DNA of 64,000 nt from Firmicutes bacterium TM09-10 (lineage in GTDB: Bacteria > Bacillota > Clostridia > Lachnospirales > Lachnospiraceae). Positions within the stretch are counted from its first letter, which is position 1. Every line of letters starts with the position of its first letter. The notes beneath the pieces were generated by a model. It was not told the DNA's origin and did no database searches. It worked only from the letters and a program-made list of their open reading frames with translations. The stretch lies in contig QUKC01000015.1 of the NCBI GenBank assembly GCA_003481005.1, positions 27,314 through 91,313 on the forward strand, read 5' to 3'. A program made the position numbers and the translations under genes. This document shows positions 32,895 to 43,588 of the stretch, one piece after another.

Positions 32895-34055
32895 TTATCT
32901 TCTGGTAAACCGGCGCAGCATCGGAACCAGCTCGTGCAGCACCTGTACCGTATAATCAATTTCTTCCTCTGTCGTAAAGACGGAAAGGCTGAAACGGATC
33001 GTCGAATTCAACAGCTCCTTCGGCAAACCGATCGCCCGAAGCGTCGCGCTCCCTGCCGTATCCGGGTGATTCGATGCGCACGCGCTTCCTGCGGACACAT
33101 AGATTTCCCGTTCCTCCAGCGCATGCAGAAGCACCTCGCTGCGCACCCCTGCAAACGACACGCTCAGCACATGCGGTGCGCTGTCCCGTCCGCAAAGTCC
33201 GTTGATCCGCACATTTTCCATCGTGGAAATGCCGTCGGCAAGCCGTTGTTTCAGCGCATACATCCGATCCAGATCGGTATCCAGGTTCTGATACATCTCC
33301 TCTGCCGCTTTTCCCATGCCTGCGATTGCCGGAACGTTTTCTGTGCCGGAGCGCAGTCCCCGCTCCTGTCCGCCGCCGAACACGATGGGACGGATTTTCA
33401 CGCGATCTCCGACATACAAAAATCCGATTCCCTTCGGTCCGTGGATTTTGTGTCCCGAAACAGACAGCATGTCGATTTTCATCCGTTTCGGCAGAATTTT
33501 TGCCTTGCCATAGCCCTGCACCGCGTCCACGTGGAACAGCGTGTTCGGATTGACGCGTTTGATCAGCTCGCCAGCCTCTGCGATCGGCTCAAGGGCTCCG
33601 ATCTCATTGTTTGTGTGCATGATCGAAACCAGAATCGTATCCGGACGGATCGCCGCTTCCAGATCGGACAAACGGATTTTTCCGTTTTCATCGACCGGCA
33701 GATACGTCACCTCAAAGCCCTGCTGCTCCAGATACTGCATCGTATTGAGGATCGCCGGATGCTCGATCGATGTCGTAATCAGATGCTTGCCCTGCCGTGC
33801 ATTTGCATACGCTGCACCGCGCAGCGCCAGATTATCCGACTCCGTCCCGCCGGAGGTAAAGAAGATCTCCTTGGGCGTAACCTTTAACGTCTTTGCAATC
33901 ACTTCCCGCGCATGGCGGACATATTCCTCCGCCTGCACCCCTTTATGATGCAAACTGGACGGATTTCCGTAGTCCGTACATAAAATCCCGGCCATCAGCG
34001 CTGCCGCGCTGTCCAGACACCGCGTTGTAGCCGAGTTGTCCAGATAACATTCCAT
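32895..34055 (-). CDS. Cysteine desulfurase (NifS/IscS-like)
   Basis: 386 residues of class V aminotransferases. It has the PLP-lysine motif SVSGHKIHGPKG, TSGGTESDN, and the catalytic Cys in SAGSACAS. It turns cysteine into alanine and passes persulfide sulfur to acceptors. Being next to thiI, the main acceptor is likely ThiI for 4-thiouridine in tRNA, as with Bacillus NifZ; iron-sulfur cluster supply is the alternative. Between the two genes lies a CCTGCCGTC...CCGCAGGCAGG hairpin (about 32804-32832). Confidence 0.92.
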   Translation of the reverse strand: MECYLDNSATTRCLDSAAALMAGILCTDYGNPSSLHHKGVQAEEYVRHAREVIAKTLKVTPKEIFFTSGGTESDNLALRGAAYANARQGKHLITTSIEHPAILNTMQYLEQQGFEVTYLPVDENGKIRLSDLEAAIRPDTILVSIMHTNNEIGALEPIAEAGELIKRVNPNTLFHVDAVQGYGKAKILPKRMKIDMLSVSGHKIHGPKGIGFLYVGDRVKIRPIVFGGGQERGLRSGTENVPAIAGMGKAAEEMYQNLDTDLDRMYALKQRLADGISTMENVRINGLCGRDSAPHVLSVSFAGVRSEVLLHALEEREIYVSAGSACASNHPDTAGSATLRAIGLPKELLNSTIRFSLSVFTTEEEIDYTVQVLHELVPMLRRFTRR

Positions 34056-34134
34056 AACCTTTCACCTGCTTTTTCCAAAATCTCGAAAAAATCCGTTTGA
34101 ACCCGGTCGCCACAGGGGCAAACCGTTTCCTGCT

Positions 34135-34887
34135 TTATGATATGCCGGAGTCTTCCAACTGGTACATCAGCCACGCCATCACGGTCAGCCCCGCTGTCTC
34201 CGTCCGCAAAATCCGTTTGCCCAGTGTTACCGGCATAAATCCGGACTGCATCGCAAGCTCTACCTCTGCCTCTTCAAAGCCGCCCTCCGGACCGATAAAC
34301 ACGCCGATTTCCTGACCGGGCGCTGCGCTTTCGATCAGCTTCCTCGTCCGCATCATCCCTTCGGAAAGCTCGTAGGGAATCAGTTTTAAATCCATCTGCT
34401 TCGTCTGTTCCAGAGCTTCCTTTAAAGTGCAGACTGCCCCAACCTCCGGCACAATCCGGCGCTTGCTCTGCTTCGCTGCTGCTTCTGCAATCGACTGCCA
34501 GCGCGCCTGCCGCGCTTTCGCCTTTTTTTCATCCAGATGAACGACGCTGCGCTTCAACGCCACCGGCACAATCCGGTATGCGCCGAGCTCCACCAGCTTC
34601 TGCACGATAAATTCCATCTTGTCCGCCTTGGGCAGCCCCTGAAAAAAAGTCACCCGCGCGGGCAGCTCCAGCCCGTCTTCTTTGATAAACCGCAGCGTAC
34701 AGATAACTTCCTCCTCCAGAAGCTCTTCGATCCCGCAGCGGTATTCCTTGCCGTCTGTACCGTTGGATACTGCAATTTCTTCGCCCGGCTTCATCCGAAG
34801 CACATTTTTAATATGGTTGACATCGCTTCCCGTTATCACAATCCGATTGCCCTGGATCTGGGAAGGCTCCACAAAAAACTGATACAT
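34135..34887 (-). CDS. rsmE: 16S rRNA m3U1498 methyltransferase RsmE
   Basis: 250 residues. N-terminal PUA-like domain (VITGSDVNHIKNVLRMKPGE) and a SPOUT domain with IGPEGGFEEAEVELA and LGKRILRTETA, the trefoil-knot SAM site. It methylates U1498 of 16S rRNA. The ATG at 34887 has AGGA 5 bases upstream. It is preceded by prmA on the same strand, the usual prmA-rsmE pairing, but two copies of the 35-bp palindrome lie between them. Confidence 0.94.
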   Translation of the reverse strand: MYQFFVEPSQIQGNRIVITGSDVNHIKNVLRMKPGEEIAVSNGTDGKEYRCGIEELLEEEVICTLRFIKEDGLELPARVTFFQGLPKADKMEFIVQKLVELGAYRIVPVALKRSVVHLDEKKAKARQARWQSIAEAAAKQSKRRIVPEVGAVCTLKEALEQTKQMDLKLIPYELSEGMMRTRKLIESAAPGQEIGVFIGPEGGFEEAEVELAMQSGFMPVTLGKRILRTETAGLTVMAWLMYQLEDSGIS

Positions 34888-34955
34888 TTGATTCCTGACG
34901 CCCCTTTTGGTTTCTTTTCGTCTGTACGACCCGCTTCCACCTGTGTTGCATTTAA

Positions 34956-34990
34956 ACAATAGAATGTACGCTCTGCGAACATTCTATTGT
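34956..34990 (+). repeat. 35-bp palindromic repeat, copy B
   Basis: ACAATAGAATG/CATTCTATTGT arms, loop TACGCTCTGCGAA. Separated by five bases (CATGA) from copy C. Confidence 0.85.
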
Positions 34991-34995
34991 CATGA

Positions 34996-35029
34996 ACAAT
35001 AGAATGCACGCTCTGCGAGCATCTATTGT
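34996..35029 (+). repeat. 35-bp palindromic repeat, copy C (1-base deletion)
   Basis: Same element in tandem with copy B; the right arm lacks one T (GCATCTATTGT). Followed by CATGAAT. Confidence 0.85.
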
Positions 35030-35055
35030 CATGAATCAGCGCGCTGCATTTCATT

Positions 35056-36060
35056 TTATCCTGCGCACTGCGTTTCCTTCTTCCGTGCGGTCACGCTGAC
35101 CCATTCGCCCTGATATGTTACCTCGAGCAGTTCCAGGCCTGCTGCCTTTACCGCCTCCGTTACGACCGTTTCCTTATCATCGATGATACCGGATGTGATG
35201 TAAATGCCGCCTTCTTTCAACTGATTTACAATCACGGGTGTCAGCGGAACCAGAACGTCCGCTAAAATATTCGCAACGACGATATCGTATTTTTCATAGC
35301 CCACCTGATCCTGGACTGTCTTGTCATTGATGATATTTCCAATCATCATTTCAAACTGCTCCGGTGCAATGCCGTTGTTTGCCATATTGTCCGCAACTGC
35401 ATCCACTGCGCAGGGATCGAGGTCTGTTCCGACCGCATGCTTTGCGCCGTACATCAGAGATAGAATTGCCAGAATACCGCTGCCGGTTCCCACATCCAAA
35501 AGCTCTGTCTCCGGTGTGATAAATTTTTTCAGCTGACGGATGCACAGCTGCGTTGTCTCGTGCATACCGGTTCCGAACGCCGTGCCCGGATCAATGTGCA
35601 GGATCATCTTGCCCTGATCCTCCGGTTTGACTTCCTCCCAGGACGGAATTACCAGAAGATCGTCGATGTAAAACTGATGGAAATACTGCTTCCAATTGTT
35701 GATCCAGTCGATATCCTCGGTTTCATCTACCGCAATGCTGCCTTCCCCGATCTCACAGAACATGCGCAGACCGTCCAGCTCTTCCTTCACCTTTTCGCAG
35801 ATCTGCGCTTCGGTCACAGGTTCGCCGTTTAATTCCAGACTGCCGTCCTCTTTTTCTTCCACAAAAAAGCTCAGATATGCGATGCCGTCGTCCGCAGGGC
35901 CGTCCGGCAGAATGTCTACAAACATCTGCTCCTTTTCCAGCGCGGTCAACGGAACCTTGTCCTCGATCTGCGCACCCTCCAGCCCGATATCGTACAGGGT
36001 GCTGATAATAATATCTTCTGCATCTGTCACGGTTTTTATTTTAAATTTTTTCCACTTCAT
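35056..36060 (-). CDS. prmA: Ribosomal protein L11 methyltransferase PrmA
   Basis: 334 residues; N-terminal substrate-recruitment domain, then the SAM-binding core ELLDVGTGSGILAI and the PrmA catalytic motif VVANILADVLVPL. Preceding DPGTAFGTGMHETTQLC is diagnostic. It trimethylates L11. GGAGG lies 8 bases before the ATG at 36060. It is separated from dnaJ by a terminator at 36108-36150. Confidence 0.95.
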   Translation of the reverse strand: MKWKKFKIKTVTDAEDIIISTLYDIGLEGAQIEDKVPLTALEKEQMFVDILPDGPADDGIAYLSFFVEEKEDGSLELNGEPVTEAQICEKVKEELDGLRMFCEIGEGSIAVDETEDIDWINNWKQYFHQFYIDDLLVIPSWEEVKPEDQGKMILHIDPGTAFGTGMHETTQLCIRQLKKFITPETELLDVGTGSGILAILSLMYGAKHAVGTDLDPCAVDAVADNMANNGIAPEQFEMMIGNIINDKTVQDQVGYEKYDIVVANILADVLVPLTPVIVNQLKEGGIYITSGIIDDKETVVTEAVKAAGLELLEVTYQGEWVSVTARKKETQCAG

Positions 36061-36107
36061 CTGAAACACCTCCCGAAAACACACTAACTCAGTTTTTACT
36101 ATAACAC

Positions 36108-36150
36108 AAAAACAGGCGCTTGTGCATCCGCAAAATGCACAAAACGCCTG
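36108..36150 (-). terminator. Terminator of the heat-shock operon
   Basis: Long stem CAGGCG-TTTTGTGCAT/ATGCACAA-GCGCCTG on the minus strand followed by TTTTTGTG, just past dnaJ. Confidence 0.85.
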
Positions 36151-36185
36151 CCACTTTCTGGATCACAGGTTACTGTTCACACGCG

Positions 36186-37367
36186 TTATTTGTCTTTATT
36201 GAAAAATCCGCGTTTTTTCTTTTCTTTATGCGGAGCTTCGCCGCTGTTGACGCGTTCTGCCGCATGTAAGCTGTCTTCTGTCGCTTCGTCGAACTTGCGC
36301 AGCAGCTCCTTTGCTTCTGCAGAAAGATGTTCGGGAGTCTGTACAACCAGAGTTACATAATGATCGCCGCGCAGATCCTTGTTGCGCAGAGACGGTACGC
36401 CCTTGCCTTTTAAGCGAACTCTCGTATCAGTCTGAGTTCCTGCCTTGACGTCATAAATCACCTTACCATCCACGGTATCGATGACAACTTCGCCGCCCAG
36501 CGCCGCCACTGCAAAGGAAACCGGAACAGTGGAGTAGATGTTGGTATCCTGACGCTGGAAAATCGGATGCTGCCCAACGATAACTTCTACCAGCACATCA
36601 CCTCTCGGACCGCCATTGATACCGGGCTCGCCCTGTCCTGCCAGTCTCTTGCACTGACCGTTGTCGATACCTGCCGGAATCGTGACTGCAAACCGTTTCT
36701 TCATCGGAACAAAACCGCTTCCGTGACAATCGGTACACTTTTCTTTGATAATCTTACCGGTACCGCCGCAGTCCGGGCACGCCTGAACGTTGCGGACTGT
36801 TCCAAAGAAAGACTGCTGCGTAAATACAACCTGACCCTTGCCGCCGCACTTCGGACAGGTTTCCGGGCTGGTTCCCGGCTTCGCGCCTGTGCCGTGACAG
36901 GTCTTACACTCTTCCTTCACCGTCAGTTCGATTTCTTTTTCCGTACCGAATACAGCCTCTTCAAAGGTGATTCTGACGCTGGTGCGCAGATTTGCTCCCT
37001 TCATAGGGCCGCTTCTTGCGCCGGCAGAACCTCTGCGTCCGCCAAAGAGATCTCCGAAAATATCCCCGAAAATGTCTCCAAAATCTGCGCCATTAAAATC
37101 AAAACCGCCGAAGCCGCCAGCTCCGCCGGCGCCACCGTCAAATGCCGCATGTCCGAACTGATCGTACTGACGTCTCTTTTCGGGATCACTCAAAACAGCA
37201 TATGCTTCGGATGCTTCCTTAAATTTCTTTTCTGCTTCTTTATCTCCAGGGTTCATATCCGGATGATATTTCTTGGCAAGAGCACGATATGCCTTTTTGA
37301 GAGCGGCGTCATCGGCATTTTTGTCAACACCGAGGACTTCGTAATAATCTCTTTTCTGTTCCGCCAT
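36186..37367 (-). CDS. dnaJ: Chaperone DnaJ
   Basis: 393 residues: J domain with HPD ([10 protein letters not shown]), Gly/Phe-rich linker, four zinc-binding repeats ([32 protein letters not shown]) and the C-terminal substrate domains. It delivers unfolded clients to DnaK and stimulates its ATPase. GAGGAG precedes the ATG. It is last in the hrcA-grpE-dnaK-dnaJ operon, 204 bp from dnaK, with a large hairpin in that gap. Confidence 0.97.
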   Translation of the reverse strand: MAEQKRDYYEVLGVDKNADDAALKKAYRALAKKYHPDMNPGDKEAEKKFKEASEAYAVLSDPEKRRQYDQFGHAAFDGGAGGAGGFGGFDFNGADFGDIFGDIFGDLFGGRRGSAGARSGPMKGANLRTSVRITFEEAVFGTEKEIELTVKEECKTCHGTGAKPGTSPETCPKCGGKGQVVFTQQSFFGTVRNVQACPDCGGTGKIIKEKCTDCHGSGFVPMKKRFAVTIPAGIDNGQCKRLAGQGEPGINGGPRGDVLVEVIVGQHPIFQRQDTNIYSTVPVSFAVAALGGEVVIDTVDGKVIYDVKAGTQTDTRVRLKGKGVPSLRNKDLRGDHYVTLVVQTPEHLSAEAKELLRKFDEATEDSLHAAERVNSGEAPHKEKKKRGFFNKDK

Positions 37368-37402
37368 AATTCAAACTCCTCTATTAAAGCTTATCTTCAT
37401 AT

Positions 37403-37471
37403 AACGCATATCTGCAGCATATGCAAAAATACTGCAAAGCATCCGTCCTGCATAGGTTGCAGATATGCGTT
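37403..37471. repeat. 69-nt hairpin in the dnaK-dnaJ gap
   Basis: AACGCATATCTGCA (37403-37416) and TGCAGATATGCGTT (37458-37471) are perfect 14-bp complements. A second stem GGGGCC/GGCCCC lies closer to dnaK (about 37485-37507). Neither is followed by a T-run. Confidence 0.7.
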
Positions 37472-37571
37472 TACACACGGATAGGGGCCTGAAAGAATCC
37501 GGCCCCCATTGTAAATTCTTCCGGTCCGACACAGCGTCATCTGACACTGTGCCGATTTACCGGGTATTATT

Positions 37572-39470
<1,899 letters not shown>

Positions 39471-39535
39471 TTATCGGCTATCTCAAGCAATGTCTTATGT
39501 TCTGTTCAAATCTATGAAAAGCTGCCTGCAGGCTT

Positions 39536-40174
39536 TTACTCCTGCACAACAGCGACCATGCTGTGACGTACCACGGTGTCCCTGTACATGTAGCCCTTTA
39601 AAAGCTCCTGCGCTACAGTTCCGGGTTCCAGCTCATCGTTTTCCACCTGCATCACTGCATTGTGGAAGTTGGGATCGAACTCTTTGCCGACCGCTTCGAT
39701 CGGTTTTACACCAAGGTTTTCAAGCTCTGTTAGCAGCTGCCTGTAAACCTTGTTCATACCGTCTACAAAAGGAGCATCCTTTTCGTCTTCCGGTACGGTT
39801 GCAAGTCCTCTTTCAAAATTATCTACAACAGGAAGGATCTTTTCGATCACGCTCTTTGCGCCTGTCTCGAACATCGCAGACTTTTCCTTTTCGGAGCGCT
39901 TGCGGAAGTTCTCGAACTCAGCCATCTGCCGCATTACCTTATCCTGCAGCTCGTTGATCTGTGCCTTTACGGCATCTTCCTTTTTCTCTTTTTTTCTTCC
40001 GGAAAAGAAGCCTTTTTTATCTTTTTCCTCAGAAGCTTCCCCATCTTCCGGGGTTTCTGTATTTTCTGCGGAAGCCTCCGCAGTTTCTTCACATTCTTCC
40101 GTATTCCGTTTTTCCTGCGTTTCGGTTTCCGATGTGTCCTGCTTTACTTCCTCTTCCATTCTCTCTTCTGCCAC
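39536..40174 (-). CDS. grpE: Nucleotide exchange factor GrpE
   Basis: About 212 residues. An acidic, Glu/Thr-rich N-terminal tail (EETAEASAENTETPEDGEASEE) precedes a coiled coil (AQINELQDKVMRQMAEFENFRKR split by the family motif) and the C-terminal beta domain with VGKEFDPNFHNAVMQV and the DTVVRHSMVAV end. It releases ADP from DnaK. No ATG is well placed: GTG at 40174 with AAAGG 9 bases upstream is used; GTG at 40183 and ATG at 40150 are alternatives. The hrcA stop is 14 bp upstream. Confidence 0.93.
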   Translation of the reverse strand: MAEERMEEEVKQDTSETETQEKRNTEECEETAEASAENTETPEDGEASEEKDKKGFFSGRKKEKKEDAVKAQINELQDKVMRQMAEFENFRKRSEKEKSAMFETGAKSVIEKILPVVDNFERGLATVPEDEKDAPFVDGMNKVYRQLLTELENLGVKPIEAVGKEFDPNFHNAVMQVENDELEPGTVAQELLKGYMYRDTVVRHSMVAVVQE

Positions 40175-40188
40175 GCCTGTCACCCTTT

Positions 40189-41217
40189 CTACTTCTTATA
40201 TAAAGTATCCAACTCGTTCATCAGTGTCTTTAAGGTACCGATGACCTTGTCATAATCCATTCGTTTGGGACCGATGATTCCGATCGTACCTCTCATGCCC
40301 TCTCCCAGCTCATAGGTTGCAGTTACGACGCTGCAGTCCTTCATGGACGAAACCGGCGTCTCATTGCCGATATAAACCTGAATGCCGGTGTTATTCTCTT
40401 CGGAAAGGGAATCCTGAACCAGCTCTCCCAGCGCTTTCTTTTCTTCAAATACATTGATCAGCTCGCTGGTCTTTTCCCGATTGTCCGTCAGCTCCGGATA
40501 TTTCAGGATGTTATTGGTTCCGCTGGTATAGATCTTTAAATCCTCATCCGACCGGATCGCTTCGGCAACTGCATCAATCACTCCGCTTACAATGCCGCTG
40601 TGAACGCCTGCCTGCTGCTTCATCTCCGAAATCATAGCAAGATTGATTTCATCAATCGACAGCCCGTTTAAATGGGTGTTCAACAGGATGTTCAGTTTCA
40701 GGAGTGTCGCATCATCCAGATCCTCTTCGACCTGAAGCATCGTGTTCTTGATCACATTGCCTTCTACTACAACAACTGCCAGAAGCTGATGCTCATCTAC
40801 TTTTGAAAGCTGGATGAATTTCAACTTATTGCGCTGATACTGGGGTGTGGTGATCATCGCCGCATAGTTGGTGTTGGTCGCCAGCACTCTCGCCACTCTC
40901 TTTAAGAGAGTGTCCATCTTTTCATCCTTTTCCAGAAGCAGACCTTTTAACTCTTCCACTTCACGTTCCCGCTCACCCAGCATGGTGTCTACATAAAAGC
41001 GGTAACCCTTATCAGAAGGAATCCGTCCTGCAGAAGTATGCGGCTGTAAAATGTAGCCCATCTCTTCCAGATCGGACATCTCATTGCGGATGGTCGCGGA
41101 ACTTAAATTCAAATCGGTATACTTGGAAATTGTCCTGCTGCCCACCGGCTCTCCTGTCTCCAGATAGTTCCGAATAACTGCCTGCAGAATTTTCTTTTTC
41201 CTTTCATCGAGTTCCAC
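40189..41217 (-). CDS. hrcA: Heat-inducible transcription repressor HrcA
   Basis: 342 residues. Winged-helix N-terminus (ILQAVIRNYLETGEPVGSRTI, LSSATIRNEMSDLEEMGYI, HTSAGRIPSDKGYRFYVD) and the long GAF-like C-terminal domain with GPKRMDYDKVIG. HrcA binds CIRCE and needs GroEL for folding, so unfolded protein relieves repression. GTG at 41217 with AGG 7 bases upstream is chosen; the CIRCE element begins 24 bp upstream of it, so an earlier start is unlikely. Confidence 0.96.
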   Translation of the reverse strand: MELDERKKKILQAVIRNYLETGEPVGSRTISKYTDLNLSSATIRNEMSDLEEMGYILQPHTSAGRIPSDKGYRFYVDTMLGEREREVEELKGLLLEKDEKMDTLLKRVARVLATNTNYAAMITTPQYQRNKLKFIQLSKVDEHQLLAVVVVEGNVIKNTMLQVEEDLDDATLLKLNILLNTHLNGLSIDEINLAMISEMKQQAGVHSGIVSGVIDAVAEAIRSDEDLKIYTSGTNNILKYPELTDNREKTSELINVFEEKKALGELVQDSLSEENNTGIQVYIGNETPVSSMKDCSVVTATYELGEGMRGTIGIIGPKRMDYDKVIGTLKTLMNELDTLYKK

Positions 41218-41240
41218 GTTCTCACCTGCTTTCTGATTTG

Positions 41241-41267
41241 TTAGCACTCAATCAATTGGAGTGCTAA
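41241..41267. promoter_or_regulatory. CIRCE operator
   Basis: TTAGCACTC-N9-GAGTGCTAA, a perfect match to the CIRCE consensus, between the hrcA promoter and start codon. Confidence 0.98.
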
Positions 41268-41282
41268 CACCTTCTGATGATT

Positions 41283-41311
41283 ACATTACCACTCCCCTAC
41301 TCTATTGTCAA
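41283..41311 (-). promoter_or_regulatory. hrcA operon promoter
   Basis: TTGACA (41306-41311), 17 bp, TAATGT (41283-41288) on the minus strand; CIRCE covers the start region. Confidence 0.85.
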
Positions 41312-41373
41312 CAGATTTTCCCAAAATACTTGTGAAGATAGTGTGAAAAATAAGCGTGATCGCTTATTTTTCG

Positions 41374-41473
41374 CACAGCTATTTGTGCCGCAGGCATCAC
41401 AAAGTAGCCAGGATCGCAGAGCCGAACTGGACGTTCGCCTCGCGATTCCTTCGGCGCAAAGCGCCTGCGGAAT
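41374..41473 (-). repeat. ~100-bp structured intergenic repeat, copy 2
   Basis: Inverted copy of 229-329. The inner stem reads GAGGCGAAC/GTTCGGCTC: one base pair has changed from A-T to C-G on both sides while one other pair is lost. The outer stem keeps pairing with a G-T wobble. Lies upstream of the hrcA promoter and downstream of the DUF6465 gene. Confidence 0.75.
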
Positions 41474-41485
41474 GGAGAATTTATG

Positions 41486-41532
41486 AAAAAAAAGGCAGCC
41501 GCACCGGGAAGGATTCGTCCCCGATACGGCTG
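41486..41532 (-). terminator. Terminator of the DUF6465 gene
   Basis: CAGCCG..CGGG paired with CCCG..CGGCTG on the minus strand followed by CC and eight Ts. Confidence 0.85.
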
Positions 41533-41626
41533 TTCTTATTTCTATGTACTATGTACATTCTGACTCTGCAGCGCCCGCTCAGATTATGGCAGCGCCTGCT
41601 TTCAATTGCGGTGTCTGCTCAGACAC

Positions 41627-42106
41627 TTAGATTCCGAAGCTTCCGCTCGTTGTACCGTTGATCACATAGTATACTGCGCTCTCTTCCGGCTTTACGTACA
41701 GTTCAACGCTCTTGAACTCTTCCGGTGCGTTGCCCAGGTCATACTGCCATACATCTTTGGCAATCTCAACCAGTCTCTCAGTTGTGTATTCCTTGCCTGC
41801 AAACTGAACGCTTACCTCAGTCTTTACAGCAGCTGCTTTTGTTGCGCGCTTTGCAGGCGCTTTCTTTTCAGCGGTTGCCTTTGCTGTTGTGGTCTTCTTT
41901 GCCGCTGTTTTCTTTGCTGCGGGCTTTTCCACTGCTTTAGCGGCAGCTGTTGCTTCTGCTTCAACTGCTTTTTCTTCTGCTTTTGCTTCAACAGCCTCTG
42001 TCTTGGGTTCCTCAGTCTTTACTTCCGCAACAGTCTCAGCTTTTACGGTTTCTTTTTTATTAACGGGTGCCTTTGTTACAGTTTTCTTCACTGTGCTTTT
42101 TCTCAT
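41627..42106 (-). CDS. DUF6465 protein with histone-H1-like Lys/Ala tail
   Basis: 159 residues. The first 95 are low-complexity Lys/Ala/Glu/Thr, ending in KKTAAKKTTTAKATAEKK and KAPAKRATK, very like the C-terminal tails of histone H1 and bacterial H1-like proteins. The last 60 (VSVQFAGKEYTTERLVEIAK, VELYVKPEESAVYYVIN) form a compact domain I recognise as DUF6465, common in Lachnospiraceae. A DNA- or RNA-associated role is suggested only by tail composition. It has its own promoter and terminator. Tandem-like repeats in the tail make length variation between strains likely. Confidence 0.8.
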   Translation of the reverse strand: MRKSTVKKTVTKAPVNKKETVKAETVAEVKTEEPKTEAVEAKAEEKAVEAEATAAAKAVEKPAAKKTAAKKTTTAKATAEKKAPAKRATKAAAVKTEVSVQFAGKEYTTERLVEIAKDVWQYDLGNAPEEFKSVELYVKPEESAVYYVINGTTSGSFGI

Positions 42107-42184
42107 AATGATCTCCTCCTTAACACCCAGGTATCCATTCTCCTTGTCCTATCATTATCTAGCAATTACCTGAATTTAGTGATT

Positions 42185-42213
42185 AGTTTACTTCTAAAAC
42201 CAGATATTGTCAA
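42185..42213 (-). promoter_or_regulatory. Promoter of the DUF6465 gene
   Basis: TTGACA (42208-42213), 17 bp, TAAACT (42185-42190) on the minus strand. Confidence 0.75.
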
Positions 42214-42262
42214 CCTTTCCTCTGTTTTTGCCGAAAGAATTAACGCTTTTTAGGCAATATTT

Positions 42263-43564
42263 TTACATTTTATTTATTCCGGACATCGGAATTTCAACAA
42301 AAAATGTACTTCCGGCTCCAGGCTCACTGGTAAGCCTTACACTGCCCCCATAATATGCCGTGATATGCTTCACAATCGACAGTCCCAGGCCGGTTCCGCC
42401 CATTTTACGGCTTCTTCCCTTGTCCACCCTGAAAAAGCGTTCAAAGACACGTTTCTGATCCTCCGGATCGATTCCTACGCCATCATCCTTTACTTCTATA
42501 TATACTGCCTCCGGCTCCTGCCAGATTTTTGTCCAGACATGTCCGCCCGGATGGTTGTATTTGATGCCATTGCTGATCAGATTTGATAAAAGCTCCCGCA
42601 TCTGCTGCAGACTTGCCTGGAGGATCACATTTCCACACGAGCCCGAAATTTCCACCTTACAGGATGCCGCCTGTGGTGTCAGTGATTCCAGGACCTCATC
42701 CATCACGCTTTTTAAATTCACCTTACTCAGCGTTACCTCCGCATCCTTGCTTTCCAGCCGCGAGATCATCAGGATATCATCGATCAGACTTGTCATATGC
42801 TCTGTTTCCTTTAAAATCCTCCCAAGGAAATCCTTTCTGGTCGCCTCATCCTTGACAAAATCCTGGCTCAGCAGCTCCGCATAGCCCCGCACAGACGTAA
42901 TCGGCGTTTTAAGCTCATGGGAGGCATTACTGAAAAATTCCTGGCGAATTTTACGGTCCCGCTCCATCTGTACCATCTGCCGTTTGATTTCATCAGAGCG
43001 GATATATCCGGAATATCTCGCTGCAACTGCAACGCTTACAGCAAACGCGACTATCATTCCGACAAGCAGAAGCGGAAGCACTACGATCATATACCGGAAA
43101 AGGCCGGTGTAGGGAATCGACATACGAATAATAGCCTTTCCATCCTCTGAAAGCTTTGCTACATACAGCATCTCCTGACCAAGACTTTCCGAATAACGGA
43201 TCGCACTGCCCTCCCCCTTTTCAAGTGCCTCCTTTACCTCCTGCCTGTCAAGATGATTTTCCATACCGTCCACATTTTTCAGATCAGAATCCGCAAGCAC
43301 TGTCCCGTCTTTTGCGATGATCGTAACCCGGACATTCGAATCCAGTGCAGATGTATGAACCTTCTGCAGCTGCTCCTGCAACGGTTTGTCCGTATTAAGT
43401 GTGTATTCGACTACGGAAATCGTCTTTTCCATCATCTCCACATTTTCCTGCCGCATCCGGCTTCCAAGAAAAAAAGACGAAACAATGCTGCTGATCGCCA
43501 GCGCCAATACCAAGATCATGCCAAAGCGGACCAGTATCGGATTTTTTATCATAATTTTTTTCAT
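42263..43564 (-). CDS. Sensor histidine kinase, PhoR-type
   Basis: 433 residues: membrane helix (about 11-33), extracellular PAS-like sensor domain, second helix (about 158-182), HAMP-like linker, then the kinase with H-box FFSNASHELKTPITSVRGYAEL, N-box LLSNLISNGIKYN, and G boxes DDGVGIDPED and GGTGLGLSIVK. Architecture matches PhoR/WalK-like kinases. The response regulator gene ends 24 bp upstream and a Na+/phosphate transporter gene lies just beyond, pointing to phosphate sensing. The phosphate link is inferred from context. Confidence 0.88.
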   Translation of the reverse strand: MKKIMIKNPILVRFGMILVLALAISSIVSSFFLGSRMRQENVEMMEKTISVVEYTLNTDKPLQEQLQKVHTSALDSNVRVTIIAKDGTVLADSDLKNVDGMENHLDRQEVKEALEKGEGSAIRYSESLGQEMLYVAKLSEDGKAIIRMSIPYTGLFRYMIVVLPLLLVGMIVAFAVSVAVAARYSGYIRSDEIKRQMVQMERDRKIRQEFFSNASHELKTPITSVRGYAELLSQDFVKDEATRKDFLGRILKETEHMTSLIDDILMISRLESKDAEVTLSKVNLKSVMDEVLESLTPQAASCKVEISGSCGNVILQASLQQMRELLSNLISNGIKYNHPGGHVWTKIWQEPEAVYIEVKDDGVGIDPEDQKRVFERFFRVDKGRSRKMGGTGLGLSIVKHITAYYGGSVRLTSEPGAGSTFFVEIPMSGINKM

Positions 43565-43588
43565 TTCCCCATCTTTCCTTTTGCTTTC

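Noticed and set aside
37485..37510. Terminator between dnaK and dnaJ
   Set aside because: The GGGGCC/GGCCCC stem has no following T-run on the operon strand, so only a hairpin is recorded.
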